DNA of 64,000 nt from Cupriavidus basilensis (GCF_000832305.1 NZ_CP010536.1:4340001-4404000), one strand, 5' to 3'; numbered from the stretch's first letter, positions 18,980-31,212 are shown. Notes: generated by a model not told the origin, from the letters alone. Numbers and translations are program-made.

Positions 18980-20091
18980 GTCGATTCCTTCTCGTTGGGT
19001 TCGGGGGACTTGTCGCGGCCGGTACCGGCCGGGCGGGCACAACTTCCCAGCCGCGCGAACGGCACCGCCACCTGGTAAGCACCCTGCGCAAATGGGCCAA
19101 CCGCGTAGGGGGCATAGTGCAACACCACGCCACCGCGGTACAGGGTAAACGGGACGCGCGATTCCTGCAGCGCTTGTGCGTCAAGCACGCCACGCGCAGG
19201 CTCGGCTGCGCCCTGCCGCTTCAGTGCGGCTTGTAGCTCGTCGTTGAGTTTTTGCAGGCAGGCCTCGCCCGGCTGCAGGAGATCGGCTAGCCCGACCCGG
19301 CGATAGACCAGCTGGACAGTTGGCGCGGATGCCATTGCACCCGCCGGCCCGTAACGCCGCCACGTGCCACTCATGAAGTCGAGGCTGCCATGCGCGCCAC
19401 CGCTGTAGCGCCAGGTGGTGCGCAGCAGGCTGACGTTGCCGGCATCCAGCCGCATTACCTCGATCGCGCTGCGGCACTCCTGTTCGCCCCGGCCGCAACT
19501 GCTGGCGCGTAGTGACGTAATCATGGCATCCACGCGCGGGCGGCCGGTTTCGGGATAGCGTTCGGTAAGACGCGCGCCAGCCACATTCACAGTGCGCTCG
19601 CGATAGACCGCCTTGCGCGTGAGCGTCAATGCCTGGCGGCGAGTACCGTCGGTATTCATCCATTCCCCACTGACACTCAACCCATCGGAGGAGACGGTGC
19701 CCTCGAAACGTGCACCATCGCGGGCTTCGGGATACTCAACAGGCGCCTGTCCGGCGGCGCGCTCGCGCACGCTCAGCCGTCCGTCGGATGTCAATTGGCC
19801 ATCGAGTTGACGCGGCGCGGCGGCAAGCATTGAATCGTAACGGGCCGTGCCGTCGATCCCGTCAGTGCCCGCGCGAGGAAATATCGTCAGCGATACCTGT
19901 ACGCGGCCGTCGAGCTCGCCTTGCCAGAGCGCACCGGCGGGGGCTTGCGGCTCGGCCGCGCCAGCCTGGCCAGCCGCCATGAAAGACGCAGCCAGCAATG
20001 CCGCCAGCCTATGCTGGACAACGCCTCTCGCCATATCCGCAGGGGCCTGGGCAAAGCGGTAAAACGGGGAAAAGGGGAAGGAAAGCGGCAT
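18976..20091 (-). CDS. Exported DUF3298-like protein
   Basis: 371 residues. A signal peptide is visible around residues 20-46 (MARGVVQHRLAALLAASFMA, cleavage near GAA), so the ATG at 20034 is an alternative start; neither start has a clear ribosome site. The middle has beta-rich repeats in G, D and T. The C-terminus (LYRGGVVLHYAPYAVGPFAQ) resembles the DUF3298 domain found in RsiV-like anti-sigma factors and lysozyme-responsive proteins. It is probably periplasmic. Its stop overlaps the start of the CoA-binding gene, forming an operon of two genes with no obvious joint role. Confidence 0.75.
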   Translation of the reverse strand: MPLSFPFSPFYRFAQAPADMARGVVQHRLAALLAASFMAAGQAGAAEPQAPAGALWQGELDGRVQVSLTIFPRAGTDGIDGTARYDSMLAAAPRQLDGQLTSDGRLSVRERAAGQAPVEYPEARDGARFEGTVSSDGLSVSGEWMNTDGTRRQALTLTRKAVYRERTVNVAGARLTERYPETGRPRVDAMITSLRASSCGRGEQECRSAIEVMRLDAGNVSLLRTTWRYSGGAHGSLDFMSGTWRRYGPAGAMASAPTVQLVYRRVGLADLLQPGEACLQKLNDELQAALKRQGAAEPARGVLDAQALQESRVPFTLYRGGVVLHYAPYAVGPFAQGAYQVAVPFARLGSCARPAGTGRDKSPEPNEKEST

Positions 20092-20261
20092 GGCAGTGGA
20101 TGGCCGGACCGCAAGGCGGATGGCAGGATCAGCGAAAGCTATCGGACCCGCGCCGCGTGGTGATGTTCCCGCCGCCTGACGACAAGTGCGGTGAAACGTG
20201 GCGTAACATGCCTGTTTAGACGCTTATTTGGTTACCGCGCTTTCAACTTCTTGCAAACCGA

Positions 20262-20275
20262 TACATTTTGTTACT
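20262..20275 (+). promoter_or_regulatory. RstA-box-like sequence TACATTTTGTTACT
   Basis: Matches the enterobacterial RstA consensus TACATNTNGTTACA at 13 of 14 positions and sits just upstream of the structured region at 20280-20640. GTTAC also occurs at 20231 and 20333. Whether an OmpR-family regulator binds in this organism is unknown. Confidence 0.35.
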
Positions 20276-20365
20276 GCCATCCCCAAAAGTTTCCCCCACA
20301 ATGCTTCAACACAATCAGTTTTTTGTGAAAGGCGTTACCTCCCCCAAACAGAAAGGGAGGACGTC

Positions 20366-20404
20366 ATGGAAGAAAGCCTAAGGAAGCATTCCCACCCAGA
20401 TTGA
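20366..20404 (+). CDS. Candidate 12-residue leader-like peptide MEESLRKHSHPD
   Basis: The ATG at 20366 follows GGGAGG with 5 bases of spacing, an excellent ribosome site, and the frame stops after 12 codons. The ribosome site can pair with CCTCCC upstream, so translation could be structure-controlled. Such short frames also arise by chance. Confidence 0.35.
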   Translation: MEESLRKHSHPD

Positions 20405-20446
20405 CCGGATCGCAGGCGATGCCTGTGATCGGTGTACCAGGTTGAG

Positions 20447-20509
20447 ATGATGTTGGCGCTTGCCGGTTCCGGCTGGTTAAATCGTCTGAATGCGATCAAT
20501 ACCGCCTGA
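20447..20509 (+). CDS. Candidate 20-residue hydrophobic peptide
   Basis: The frame ATG ATG TTG and onward encodes MMLALAGSGWLNRLNAINTA and ends in TGA. A weak AGGTTGAG precedes it. It lies between the second and third hairpins of the candidate RNA. It could be a small membrane-associated peptide; support is limited to position and ribosome site. Confidence 0.25.
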   Translation: MMLALAGSGWLNRLNAINTA

Positions 20510-20605
20510 CCGAGTGCTGGACCACAAGAATGTGGTTAGCGCCTGTTGGTTGACCTGGACCTTACCCGTTCCTTCGAATTGACCCCTCGAAGGGATTTTC
20601 CCGTC

Positions 20606-20640
20606 CGCGCGGAGCCTCCCCGGCCCGCGCGCTTTTTTTT
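20606..20640 (+). terminator. Rho-independent terminator of the plus-strand RNA
   Basis: CGCGCGG (20606-20612) pairs with CCGCGCG (20625-20631), followed by eight T (20633-20640). It is oriented for plus-strand transcription and is separate from the atp terminator at 20671-20704. Confidence 0.85.
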
Positions 20641-20670
20641 GTCCTGAGCCGACAGAATAGTCGCTGGCAT

Positions 20671-20704
20671 AAAAAAAAGGCAGCCTCGCAGCTGCCTTTT
20701 TTTC
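20671..20704 (-). terminator. Bidirectional terminator at the end of the atp operon
   Basis: AAAGGCAGC and GCTGCCTTT pair around a short loop, with A-run and T-run on either side. On the minus strand it follows the atpC stop by about 40 bases. Confidence 0.9.
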
Positions 20705-20745
20705 GCCGCCGCCAAAAAACAACAGCTGCGGCGGCCCTGCTTTTC

Positions 20746-21162
20746 TTACCGTTTCCGGCGCAGGCGCGCGATGGCAGCCAGCTGTGCTGCTGCCACGGCA
20801 AGCTCGCTCTGGGCACGTGCCAGGTCGAGATCGCTGCTCTGGTTCTGCATCAGCTCCTCGGCGGCGCGCTTGGCTTCCTGCGCCTTGGCTTCGTCGAGAT
20901 CGCTGCCGCGGATAGCGGTGTCTGCCAGCACGGTGACGTGCTTGGGCTGGACTTCGAGAATCCCGCCGGCCACGAACACGAACTCTTCGCTGCCGTCTTC
21001 CTTCTCGATGCGCACCGCGCCCGGCTGGATACGCGTAATCAGCGGCGTATGGCCCGGCAGGATACCCAACTCGCCCGACTCGCCCGGCAGTGCCACGAAC
21101 TTCGCCTGACCGGAGAAGATCGACGATTCGGCGCTGACGACGTCTACAAGAATGGTTGCCAT
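20746..21162 (-). CDS. atpC: ATP synthase epsilon subunit
   Basis: 138 residues: an N-terminal beta-sandwich ([20 protein letters not shown] is the family signature) and a C-terminal helical hairpin rich in A, R and E. It is part of the F1 central stalk and inhibits ATP hydrolysis. The ATG at 21162 has AAAGGA upstream and matches family starts. It is the last gene of the atp operon, ending before a strong terminator. Confidence 0.97.
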   Translation of the reverse strand: MATILVDVVSAESSIFSGQAKFVALPGESGELGILPGHTPLITRIQPGAVRIEKEDGSEEFVFVAGGILEVQPKHVTVLADTAIRGSDLDEAKAQEAKRAAEELMQNQSSDLDLARAQSELAVAAAQLAAIARLRRKR

Positions 21163-21301
21163 GTGAATTCCTTTAGTCCCTGAAAGCTTCGGCTTCCCGT
21201 TGCCAGGAAGCAAGTATTCCGCCGCCAGGCTAAGCGCGGCCGCCCCGGACGTTGCTGTCCGTGGCGGCCGCCACTACGGCGCTGGCAGCGAAAGACGCCG
21301 C

Positions 21302-22738
<1,437 letters not shown>

Positions 22739-23614
22739 TTAGACGGCTGCGGCACCGCTGACGATTTCCGACAGTTCCTTGGTAATCGCTGCCTGACGGG
22801 TCTTGTTGTAGACCAGTTGCAGTTCGCCGATCACGTTCTTGGCATTGTCGGATGCCGCCTTCATGGCCACCATGCGCGCCGATTGCTCGGACGCCATGTT
22901 TTCGGCCACGGCCTGGTACACCAGCGCTTCGACATAGCGGACCAACAATTCTTCCACTACGGTCTGTGCGTCGGGCTCGTAGATGTAATCCCACGAGTAG
23001 GCGCGCTTTTCATCTTCGGTCTGGGCAAACTTGTCGGCGGGGAGCGGCAGCAGCTGCTCCACCATCGGCTCCTGCTTCATCGTATTGATGAACTTGGTGT
23101 AAGCCAGGTACACAGCATCGATTTCACCATTGGTGAAGGCGTCGAGCTGGACCTTGATGGCACCGATCAGTTTTTCCAGATGCGGGGTGTCACCGAGGTG
23201 CACCACGTGCGAGAGCACCTTGGCGCCGATGCGGCCCATGAACTGCAAGCCCTTGGAACCAATGGCGGTGCTCTGCACCTCCACGCCGCGGCTTTGCAGC
23301 TCACGCAGCTCATTGGTTACCGCACGCAGCACGTTCGTGTTCATGCCGCCGCACAGCCCCTTGTCCGTCGTCACCACGATCATGCCGGCGCGCTTGATGT
23401 CGCGTGCCACCATGAAGGGGTGCTTGAACTCGGGGTTGGCCGCAGCCAGGTGCGCCGCGATATTGCGCACTTTCTCGGCATAGGGACGGGCGTTGCGCAT
23501 CCGTTCCTGCGCCTTGCGCATCTTGGACGCGGCGACCATCTCCATCGCCTTGGTGATCTTGCGCGTGTTTTGCACGCTCTTGATCTTGGTTCGAATTTCT
23601 TTCGTTCCGGCCAT
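22739..23614 (-). CDS. atpG: ATP synthase gamma subunit
   Basis: 291 residues, the usual length. The N-terminus [20 protein letters not shown] and the C-terminal helix [20 protein letters not shown] are the two coiled-coil helices of the rotating central shaft; [15 protein letters not shown] is the family signature in the middle. It couples proton flow through F0 to catalysis in F1. GGAGAGGAAGAT precedes the ATG. Confidence 0.99.
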   Translation of the reverse strand: MAGTKEIRTKIKSVQNTRKITKAMEMVAASKMRKAQERMRNARPYAEKVRNIAAHLAAANPEFKHPFMVARDIKRAGMIVVTTDKGLCGGMNTNVLRAVTNELRELQSRGVEVQSTAIGSKGLQFMGRIGAKVLSHVVHLGDTPHLEKLIGAIKVQLDAFTNGEIDAVYLAYTKFINTMKQEPMVEQLLPLPADKFAQTEDEKRAYSWDYIYEPDAQTVVEELLVRYVEALVYQAVAENMASEQSARMVAMKAASDNAKNVIGELQLVYNKTRQAAITKELSEIVSGAAAV

Positions 23615-23688
23615 ATCTTCCTCTCCATTCGTGCCGCACCGGCACCGTCATGGCAACGGTGCCGGCGCAGTTTCGTGGAATTGCGCGG

Positions 23689-25230
23689 TTAGAACGCGGC
23701 GGACTTCTTGAAATCCTCGATCGCGGCACGCAGGGTGGCTTCGTCTTCCTTCGACAGATCCTTGGAATCTTCGATGCGGGTGACGAGGTCGGCGTACTTG
23801 GTCTTCAGATGGTCGTGCAGGCCCTTCTCGAACGGGAGAATGTCCTTCACTTCCACGTTGTCGAGGAAGCCGTTGTTGGCTGCGTACAGCGACGCGGCCA
23901 GCTGCCACACCTGCAGCGGCAGGTATTGAGCCTGCTTGAGCAGTTCCGTCACGCGGCGGCCGCGCTCCAGCTGCTTGCGGGTGGCATCGTCCAGGTCGGA
24001 AGCGAACTGCGCGAACGCAGCCAGTTCACGGTACTGGGCCAGGTCGGTACGGATACCGCCGGACAGCTTCTTGACGACCTTGGTCTGGGCGGCACCACCA
24101 ACGCGCGACACCGAGATACCGGCGTTGATTGCGGGGCGCACACCTGCGTTGAACAGGTCGGTTTCCAGGAAGATCTGGCCGTCGGTGATCGAGATCACGT
24201 TGGTCGGCACGAAAGCGGACACGTCGCCAGCTTGCGTTTCGATCACGGGCAGCGCGGTCAGCGAGCCGGTCTTGCCGGTCACTGCGCCCTTGGTGAACTT
24301 CTCGACGTAGTCGGCGTTCACGCGGGCTGCGCGCTCGAGCAGACGCGAGTGCAGGTAGAACACGTCGCCGGGGTAAGCTTCGCGGCCCGGCGGGCGGCGC
24401 AGCAGCAGCGACACCTGGCGGTAGGCCCAGGCTTGCTTGGTCAGGTCGTCATAAACGATCAGCGCGTCTTCGCCGCGGTCGCGGAAGTACTCGCCCATCG
24501 TGCAACCAGCGTAGGCAGCCAGGTACTGCATGGCGGCGGAGTCCGATGCCGTAGCAGCAACGACGATGGTGTACTCCATCGCGCCCAGTTCTTCGAGCTT
24601 GCGCACCACGTTGTTCACGGTCGAAGCCTTCTGACCGATTGCCACGTAGACGCAGAAAACGCCCTTGCCCTTCTGGTTGATGATCGCGTCGACAGCAACG
24701 GCGGTCTTGCCGGTCTGGCGGTCGCCAATGATCAGCTCGCGCTGGCCACGGCCGATCGGCACCATCGCGTCGATCGACTTCAGGCCGGTCTGCACCGGCT
24801 GGCTGACCGACTGACGTGCGATCACGCCAGGGGCAACCTTTTCGATCACGTCGGTTTCTTTGGCGTTGATCGGGCCTTTGCCATCGATCGGCTGACCCAG
24901 CGTGTTGACCACGCGGCCCAGCAGTTCCTTGCCAACCGGCACTTCCAGAATGCGGCCGGTGCACTTGACCGGGTCACCTTCGGAAATGTGTTCGTACTCG
25001 CCCAGCACCACGGCGCCGACAGAGTCGCGCTCGAGGTTCAGTGCCAGACCGAACGTGTTACCGGGGAATTCCAGCATCTCGCCCTGCATCACGCCAGACA
25101 GGCCGTGCACGCGGCAGATACCATCGGTCACGGAAATCACCGTGCCGGTGTTGCGCACTTCAGCGTCGGCGCCAAGACCCGAGATGCGGGACTTGATCAG
25201 CTCGCTGATTTCTGAGGGGTTCAGTTGCAT
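23689..25230 (-). CDS. atpA: ATP synthase alpha subunit
   Basis: 513 residues, the same length as E. coli AtpA. Walker A is [14 protein letters not shown], and [20 protein letters not shown] is the alpha/beta family signature. It provides the non-catalytic nucleotide sites of F1. A GTG at 25233 precedes the ATG at 25230 in frame; AGGAG lies 7 bases from the ATG, and the start MQLNPSEIS matches homologs, so the ATG is preferred. Confidence 0.99.
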   Translation of the reverse strand: MQLNPSEISELIKSRISGLGADAEVRNTGTVISVTDGICRVHGLSGVMQGEMLEFPGNTFGLALNLERDSVGAVVLGEYEHISEGDPVKCTGRILEVPVGKELLGRVVNTLGQPIDGKGPINAKETDVIEKVAPGVIARQSVSQPVQTGLKSIDAMVPIGRGQRELIIGDRQTGKTAVAVDAIINQKGKGVFCVYVAIGQKASTVNNVVRKLEELGAMEYTIVVAATASDSAAMQYLAAYAGCTMGEYFRDRGEDALIVYDDLTKQAWAYRQVSLLLRRPPGREAYPGDVFYLHSRLLERAARVNADYVEKFTKGAVTGKTGSLTALPVIETQAGDVSAFVPTNVISITDGQIFLETDLFNAGVRPAINAGISVSRVGGAAQTKVVKKLSGGIRTDLAQYRELAAFAQFASDLDDATRKQLERGRRVTELLKQAQYLPLQVWQLAASLYAANNGFLDNVEVKDILPFEKGLHDHLKTKYADLVTRIEDSKDLSKEDEATLRAAIEDFKKSAAF

Positions 25231-25279
25231 CACAATGCTCCTAATTCTTCAATCCGTCGGCTGGTGCGCTTCTCGCGCA

Positions 25280-25819
25280 TCATGCGGTCAGCGCCACTTG
25301 CATTGCTGCCAGGCGCGCACGCACGGAGGTGTCGAGCACTTCGTCGCCGACCTTGACGCGCACGCCGCCAATCAGCGACGGGTCCACCGCAACCGAGGGC
25401 TGCAGCTTGCGGCCGAACTTGCGTTCGAGCGCGGCGACGAGGTCGGTCAGGCTTGCGCCCTCAAGGGGGAAGGCACTCGTGATCTCGACATCAGCCGACC
25501 CTTCACGGTCGTTCTTGAGCGCATGGAACTGCTCGGCGATTTCCGGCAATACCGACAGGCGGTGGTTATCCACCAGCAGGCTGACGAAGCGCTTGGCTTC
25601 GTCGTTGACCGGAGACTTCAGGGCCGACAGGAACAGTGCGCTCAGCTTGTCGCCGTGCACGTTCGGATCGCCAGCCACCGCCTTCATGTCGGGATTGGCG
25701 GCAACTTGCCCCATTTCCGACACCAGCTCGGACCATGCATCCAGATTGCCGCTCGATTCGGTCGCGACGCGGAACAGCGCCTCGGCGTAGGGACGGGCAA
25801 TGGTTGCGGTTTCAGCCAT
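25280..25819 (-). CDS. atpH: ATP synthase delta subunit
   Basis: 179 residues. The N-terminus [15 protein letters not shown] is the delta/OSCP start, and the C-terminus ([20 protein letters not shown]) is the family signature. It joins the peripheral stalk to the top of F1. Its start lies 2 bases after the atpF stop, so it is probably coupled to atpF translation. Confidence 0.98.
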   Translation of the reverse strand: MAETATIARPYAEALFRVATESSGNLDAWSELVSEMGQVAANPDMKAVAGDPNVHGDKLSALFLSALKSPVNDEAKRFVSLLVDNHRLSVLPEIAEQFHALKNDREGSADVEITSAFPLEGASLTDLVAALERKFGRKLQPSVAVDPSLIGGVRVKVGDEVLDTSVRARLAAMQVALTA

Positions 25820-25821
25820 GA

Positions 25822-26292
25822 TTAGAGCTCAGCCTTGAGTTGATTGAGCAGATCCGCGTGGACCTGCGCGTTCACTTCGCGCTTGAGGATCTGCTCGGCA
25901 CCCTTGACGGCCAGCACGGCGACCTGGTCGCGCAATTGCTCGCGCGCGCGGGTAACTTGCTGTTCGGCTTCGGCCTTGGCCTGGGCAATGATGCGTGCGG
26001 CTTCTGCCTGGGCGTTTTGCTTGATCTCGTCAGCGGTCAGCTGAGCGCGCTTCTCGGCGTCAGCGACGCGTTGAGCGCCTTCGGTGCGGGCTTCGGCCAG
26101 GGCCTGGTCCACACGCTTGTTGGCGAGTTCGAGCTCAGCCTTGCCTTTTTCGGCGGCGGCGAGGCCATCGGCGATCTTCTTTGCGCGTTCGTCGAGCGCC
26201 TTCACCAGCGGCGGCCAAATGAATTTGGCAACTACCCACCACAGGATGAAGAACACGACCATCTGCGCAAAAAACGTTGCGTTCAGATTCAT
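25822..26292 (-). CDS. atpF: ATP synthase b subunit
   Basis: 156 residues: one N-terminal membrane helix ([20 protein letters not shown]) followed by a long, charged, alanine-rich helix typical of the dimeric peripheral stalk. It holds F1 in place against rotation. AAGGAACACACC precedes the ATG at 26292. Confidence 0.98.
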   Translation of the reverse strand: MNLNATFFAQMVVFFILWWVVAKFIWPPLVKALDERAKKIADGLAAAEKGKAELELANKRVDQALAEARTEGAQRVADAEKRAQLTADEIKQNAQAEAARIIAQAKAEAEQQVTRAREQLRDQVAVLAVKGAEQILKREVNAQVHADLLNQLKAEL

Positions 26293-26391
26293 GGTGTGTT
26301 CCTTTCGGTAATCAAACTACAGATAAATGCGCAAGGGCGGCCAGGCTAAGTGGCCCGCGCCGCCCGTCAGCATCATGCAGACCGAAAAGAA

Positions 26392-26715
<324 letters not shown>

Positions 26716-26720
26716 TTAAA

Positions 26721-27695
<975 letters not shown>

Positions 27696-27828
27696 TTATC
27701 CACGCCGCGCTTCACTGTTGTGACGCGCCACGCAAAAACATCTTGATATTCTGTTTTCGTGCCCCACTTCGACGAGAAGCACACTTATCCGACTTACCGC
27801 GCCTGGCCGCCCACCCTGGGGCACAACC

Positions 27829-28329
27829 TCAGCGAATCGCCAGCGCGACCCAGTAGGTCTTGAGCACAAGCAGGAACGTGACCAGCATCGGCACCCAGCG
27901 CAACTCGCTGTACAGCACCACTACCAGGACGAACAACCCGGCGGTGGCAAACACCTTGATCGCCTCGCCGACCACCAGTCCGCTGATCGAGGGACGCTCG
28001 CGCGCCATCCAGAGTCGCAGCGCGAAGAAACCGCTGGGCACGAAACACACCGTGCCACCGAATAGTGCCGACCAACCCGCCGCGCCGGCGTTGCCGCCAG
28101 CAAAAAGTCGCCAGGCAATGGCCGACAACAAAGTAACCGCAACCTGCGCCAGCACGACCCTGCCGGGCGTCATGCGCGAAGGGCGCAGCGCGCGCTCGCC
28201 GAACAGCGTTTCCGCCTCGACGCGCGACAGCGGATCGACCGCCTCCTCTTCACGCTCTGCCTCGTCTTCCCAGGCATCGCGCGTCTGCCAGTCGGTTTTC
28301 CGACCAGCATCCTGACGATCTGAAACCAC
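27829..28329 (-). CDS. atpI: ATP synthase subunit I
   Basis: 166 residues with a charged, acidic N-terminus (about 50 residues) and four membrane segments, typical of AtpI, which helps assemble the c-ring. It is the first gene of the operon. The start is GTG at 28329 with AAAGGCAA upstream; the upstream 378 bases hold the operon promoter. Confidence 0.9.
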   Translation of the reverse strand: MVSDRQDAGRKTDWQTRDAWEDEAEREEEAVDPLSRVEAETLFGERALRPSRMTPGRVVLAQVAVTLLSAIAWRLFAGGNAGAAGWSALFGGTVCFVPSGFFALRLWMARERPSISGLVVGEAIKVFATAGLFVLVVVLYSELRWVPMLVTFLLVLKTYWVALAIR

Positions 28330-28707
28330 CTGCTATTGCCTTTGCTCGTTGCTGCTTGTTGTTTAATCCGCCCCGGAACTTTTCTGGACCGGCCGGAATT
28401 CAAACCGCACGATTTTACGAGGAATGCACCATGCGAGTCAATCTGCTTACAGACGCCTTGCAACAGTCCGCATTTCACTTGCAATCGCCACGAACCCATA
28501 GTGCGTGCGCGGCCGACGCCCGGCAATAACGTGCCAGGTAATTGGACTACCCAAGGCTGGCGGCGCACTATAGTCGTCTATCGGCCTTGCACAGACCTTA
28601 CACAGGCGTACGCGCGCCGGGGCAGAGCCGGCCCGGCATCAAATTGCACCGGGCCGCTGCACAGCCGCGTCGACCGTTAATCGCGCACTATTTTCGGGAA
28701 ATCCCGC
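28330..28707. other. Intergenic region upstream of the atp operon (378 bp)
   Basis: No protein gene is supported. The region must hold the atpI promoter (minus strand); a TATAGT on the minus strand near 28570 is a possible -10 element without a good -35. A 32-codon plus-strand frame at 28432-28530 has a fair ribosome site but no recognisable product. Confidence 0.5.
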
Positions 28708-29610
28708 TCAGGCGGGTGACTGGCTTTCGCCGGGCTCGCGCAGGCGTGTCAGCACACCGTCGAGCGCATCATTGCTGGTGAAGTGAATGGTGAGCTGGCC
28801 TTTGCCCCGCACGCCCAGCTTGATCTGTACCGGCAGGCCAAGCACGTCGGATAGTTCTTCCTCAAGGCGGGCCACGTCGCGCGCCGGCGCGCCATTGTTC
28901 GGCTTCTGCAACCGGAGGTCAAAGGGCTTGAGGGTGGAGGCTACCAGCTTTTCGGTCTCGCGCACCGATAAACGTTTGTTGACGATCTGATTGGCGAGCG
29001 TGATCTGGTTGGCGCCGTCGGCGGAGAGCAGCGCACGGGCGTGGCCCATGTCGAGGTCTCCTGCCATCAGCATGGTCTGCACCGGCTGGGCCAGGTTCAG
29101 CAGACGCAGCAGATTGGACACCGCGCTGCGCGAGCGCCCTACCGATTCCGCTGCCTGCTCGTGGGTGAAATTGAATTCGCGCACCAGGCGCATGATGCCC
29201 TGCGCTTCTTCCAGCGGGTTGAGGTCTTCACGCTGGATATTCTCGATGAGCGCCATCGCGGCCGCGGCTTCGTCGGCCACGTCCTTGACCAGCACCGGCA
29301 CCTCTTCGAGCCCGGCGATCCTGGAGGCGCGGAAGCGGCGCTCACCGGCAATGATCTCGTAGCGATCCGGCTCTGCAACGCGGCGCACCAGGATCGGCTG
29401 CATCAGGCCTTGGGCACGAATGCTCGCGGCCAGCTCCTGCAGCGCGCCTTCGTCCATGCGCGTGCGCGGCTGGTACTTGCCGGGCTGGAGCTGGTCCAGG
29501 CGGAGCACGGAGGGGGCGCCCTCCTGCTTCACGGCATCGACGATCTCGGCTGGCCCACCCAGCAGGGCTTCCAGTCCGCGGCCCAGGCCCTTCTTCTTCG
29601 CGGTGCTCAT
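28708..29610 (-). CDS. parB: Chromosome partitioning protein ParB
   Basis: 300 residues. The N-terminus KKKGLGRGLEALLGG is the ParA-activating region. The CTP-binding motif is GERRFRAS (about residue 86), followed by ALIENIQREDLNPLEEA and the helix-turn-helix QAAESVGRSRSAVSNLLR that reads parS. The C-terminal dimer domain follows. It clamps onto DNA at parS and drives origin segregation with ParA. Three parS sites lie 2.1-3.7 kb upstream of the gene. Confidence 0.98.
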   Translation of the reverse strand: MSTAKKKGLGRGLEALLGGPAEIVDAVKQEGAPSVLRLDQLQPGKYQPRTRMDEGALQELAASIRAQGLMQPILVRRVAEPDRYEIIAGERRFRASRIAGLEEVPVLVKDVADEAAAAMALIENIQREDLNPLEEAQGIMRLVREFNFTHEQAAESVGRSRSAVSNLLRLLNLAQPVQTMLMAGDLDMGHARALLSADGANQITLANQIVNKRLSVRETEKLVASTLKPFDLRLQKPNNGAPARDVARLEEELSDVLGLPVQIKLGVRGKGQLTIHFTSNDALDGVLTRLREPGESQSPA

Positions 29611-29626
29611 CTCGGTATCCTGTATT

Positions 29627-29656
29627 CGGTGACTCTCAACCCGGTGACTCTCAGCC
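29627..29656 (-). repeat. 15-bp tandem duplication between parA and parB
   Basis: CGGTGACTCTCAACC is followed directly by CGGTGACTCTCAGCC, differing at one base. It fills most of the 52-base gap between the parA stop and the parB start. Confidence 0.8.
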
Positions 29657-29662
29657 CGGCGT

Positions 29663-30436
29663 TCAGTCGAGTTGCTTGACGCGCGCGATCATCTCGGCGC
29701 CGAAATCGAGGTAGGCCTTGGCCCCCTTGGACGACGGATCGAACGCCACGCCAGGCATGCCATAGGACGGTGCTTCCGCCAGCCGCACATTGCGCGGGAT
29801 GACGGTCTTGAACACCTTCTCGCCAAAATGCGACTCAAGCTGGGCCGACACCTGTTGCTGCAAGGTGACACGTGGATCAAACATCACACGAAGCAAGCCA
29901 ATCACCTTCAGGTCACGATTGAGGTTGGCGTGCACCTGCTTGATGGTATTGACGAGATCGGACAGCCCTTCCAGCGCGAAGTATTCGCACTGCATCGGCA
30001 CGATCACGCCGTTGGCCGCGCACAGCCCGTTGAGGGTCAGCAGCGACAGCGATGGCGGGCAGTCAATCAACACGAAATCGTATTCGGCATCGACCTCGGC
30101 AATGGCGTTCTTGAGACGTTTCTCGCGCTGGTCCAGTTCGACCAGTTCCACTTCCGCGCCGGCCAGTTCGCGGTTGGCGGGCAGCACATCGTACTTGCCG
30201 GATTCGGAATGCTGGCGTGCCTGGCTCACCGTCGACAAGCCAACCAGCACCTGGTAGACGCTGTGCTCGAGCGACTGCTTGTCGATGCCGGAACCCATCG
30301 AGGCATTGCCCTGGGGATCCAGGTCGATCAGCAACACACGCTGGTCCTGTGCCGCCAAGCCGGCGGCAAGGTTCACCGTGGTGGTGGTCTTGCCGACGCC
30401 GCCCTTCTGGTTTGCGATCACGAATACCTTGGCCAT
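29663..30436 (-). CDS. parA: Chromosome partitioning ATPase ParA (Soj)
   Basis: 257 residues starting MAKVFVIANQKGGVGKTTTT, the deviant Walker A motif of Soj/MinD ATPases; DYVLIDCPPSL-type Walker A' and B regions follow (VLIDCPPSLSLLTLN). It is a nucleoid-bound ATPase that moves ParB-parS complexes. The ATG at 30436 has CAGGAAC upstream; the longer open frame to 30880 overlaps rsmG and is rejected. It is co-transcribed with rsmG and mnmG upstream and parB downstream. Confidence 0.98.
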   Translation of the reverse strand: MAKVFVIANQKGGVGKTTTTVNLAAGLAAQDQRVLLIDLDPQGNASMGSGIDKQSLEHSVYQVLVGLSTVSQARQHSESGKYDVLPANRELAGAEVELVELDQREKRLKNAIAEVDAEYDFVLIDCPPSLSLLTLNGLCAANGVIVPMQCEYFALEGLSDLVNTIKQVHANLNRDLKVIGLLRVMFDPRVTLQQQVSAQLESHFGEKVFKTVIPRNVRLAEAPSYGMPGVAFDPSSKGAKAYLDFGAEMIARVKQLD

Positions 30437-30504
30437 ATGTTCCTGCTGCTCCTGCTTGATTTCTACCTGCCGGGGGTGGGCGCCGGCGACAACCACCGGC
30501 CGGG

Positions 30505-31212
30505 TCAGCGGCGCGACAGCACCACCAGGTGACGTTCTGCGTCCAGTTCCGGTACGGTCAGGCGTGGTATTGCCTCGACCTGCCACTCGGCCATCAGGCC
30601 GGCCGCTTCCATGCGATCGAGTTCGGGCTGAGGATAAACGCCCTTCATGGCAATCAGCTTGCCGCCCGGCGCCAGCAGGTGGCCGGCAAGCGATACGAAA
30701 TCGCTCAGCTCGGCAAACGCACGAGACGTGATGACCGCGTAGCCCTTGCCGTCTTCCAGCTTTTCGACCGGGCCCCAATGGGCAGCCGCGTTGGACAGGC
30801 CAAGCTGTGCCCGGCATTGCGTCAGGAAGGCGGTTTTCTTTTGCACGATGTCGACCATCAGCACCGACAGGTCGGGACACGTGATGGCCAGCGGCAGACC
30901 AGGCATGCCGCCGCCCGAGCCCACGTCCAGCACCCGGCCACGCGCGCCCTCCTCCACCTCCGCGGCGCGAGCCGCTTGCGCCAGCGCCGGCACGGCGGCC
31001 AGCGAGTCGAGCATGTGATGGGTCAACATCTCGTCGGGATGACGGATGGCGGTCAGGTTATAGATGGCATTCCATTTGCGCAGCAGTGCCAGGTAGGCAA
31101 ACAACTGATCGATCTGGCTCGCGCAGACCGCCAGGCCGATGGCGGACAAGCCGGCCTCCAGGCGGCGGCGCTGGTCGGCGTCGTCCACGGCCGCGTAACG
31201 TTGGTTCCTCAC
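30505..31212 (-). CDS. rsmG: 16S rRNA (guanine-527-N7)-methyltransferase
   Basis: 235 residues with the SAM-binding motif VLDVGSGGGMPGLPLAI and the GidB signature around TSRAFAELSDFVSLAGHLL. It methylates G527 (E. coli numbering) of 16S rRNA; loss gives low-level streptomycin resistance in other species. The start is GTG at 31212, immediately after the mnmG stop (TGA then GTG), so its translation is probably coupled to mnmG. Confidence 0.96.
   Translation of the reverse strand: MRNQRYAAVDDADQRRRLEAGLSAIGLAVCASQIDQLFAYLALLRKWNAIYNLTAIRHPDEMLTHHMLDSLAAVPALAQAARAAEVEEGARGRVLDVGSGGGMPGLPLAITCPDLSVLMVDIVQKKTAFLTQCRAQLGLSNAAAHWGPVEKLEDGKGYAVITSRAFAELSDFVSLAGHLLAPGGKLIAMKGVYPQPELDRMEAAGLMAEWQVEAIPRLTVPELDAERHLVVLSRR

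Larger units (their letters stand above)
20338..20640 (+). ncRNA. Candidate structured RNA with small ORFs, ending in a strong terminator
   Basis: No large gene lies between 20092 and 20745, but the plus strand shows successive hairpins. CCTCCC pairs with the GGGAGG ribosome site (20338-20360). CC(G)GATCGCAGGC pairs with GCCTGTGATCGG, with one G-U pair (20405-20432). ACCACA/TGTGGT lies at 20521-20536 and CCTTCGA/TCGAAGG at 20571-20593, followed by a terminator. Two or three tiny frames lie inside. Nothing on the plus strand follows, because the atp operon is convergent, so the product would be a stand-alone RNA or micro-peptide messenger. The transcript's start is not determined. I recognise no known RNA family. 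Confidence 0.55.

Noticed and set aside
28432..28530. 32-codon plus-strand frame with a GAGGA site upstream of atpI
   Set aside because: No family, no terminator or promoter on that strand, and it lies in the leader region of the opposite-strand atp operon; likely chance.
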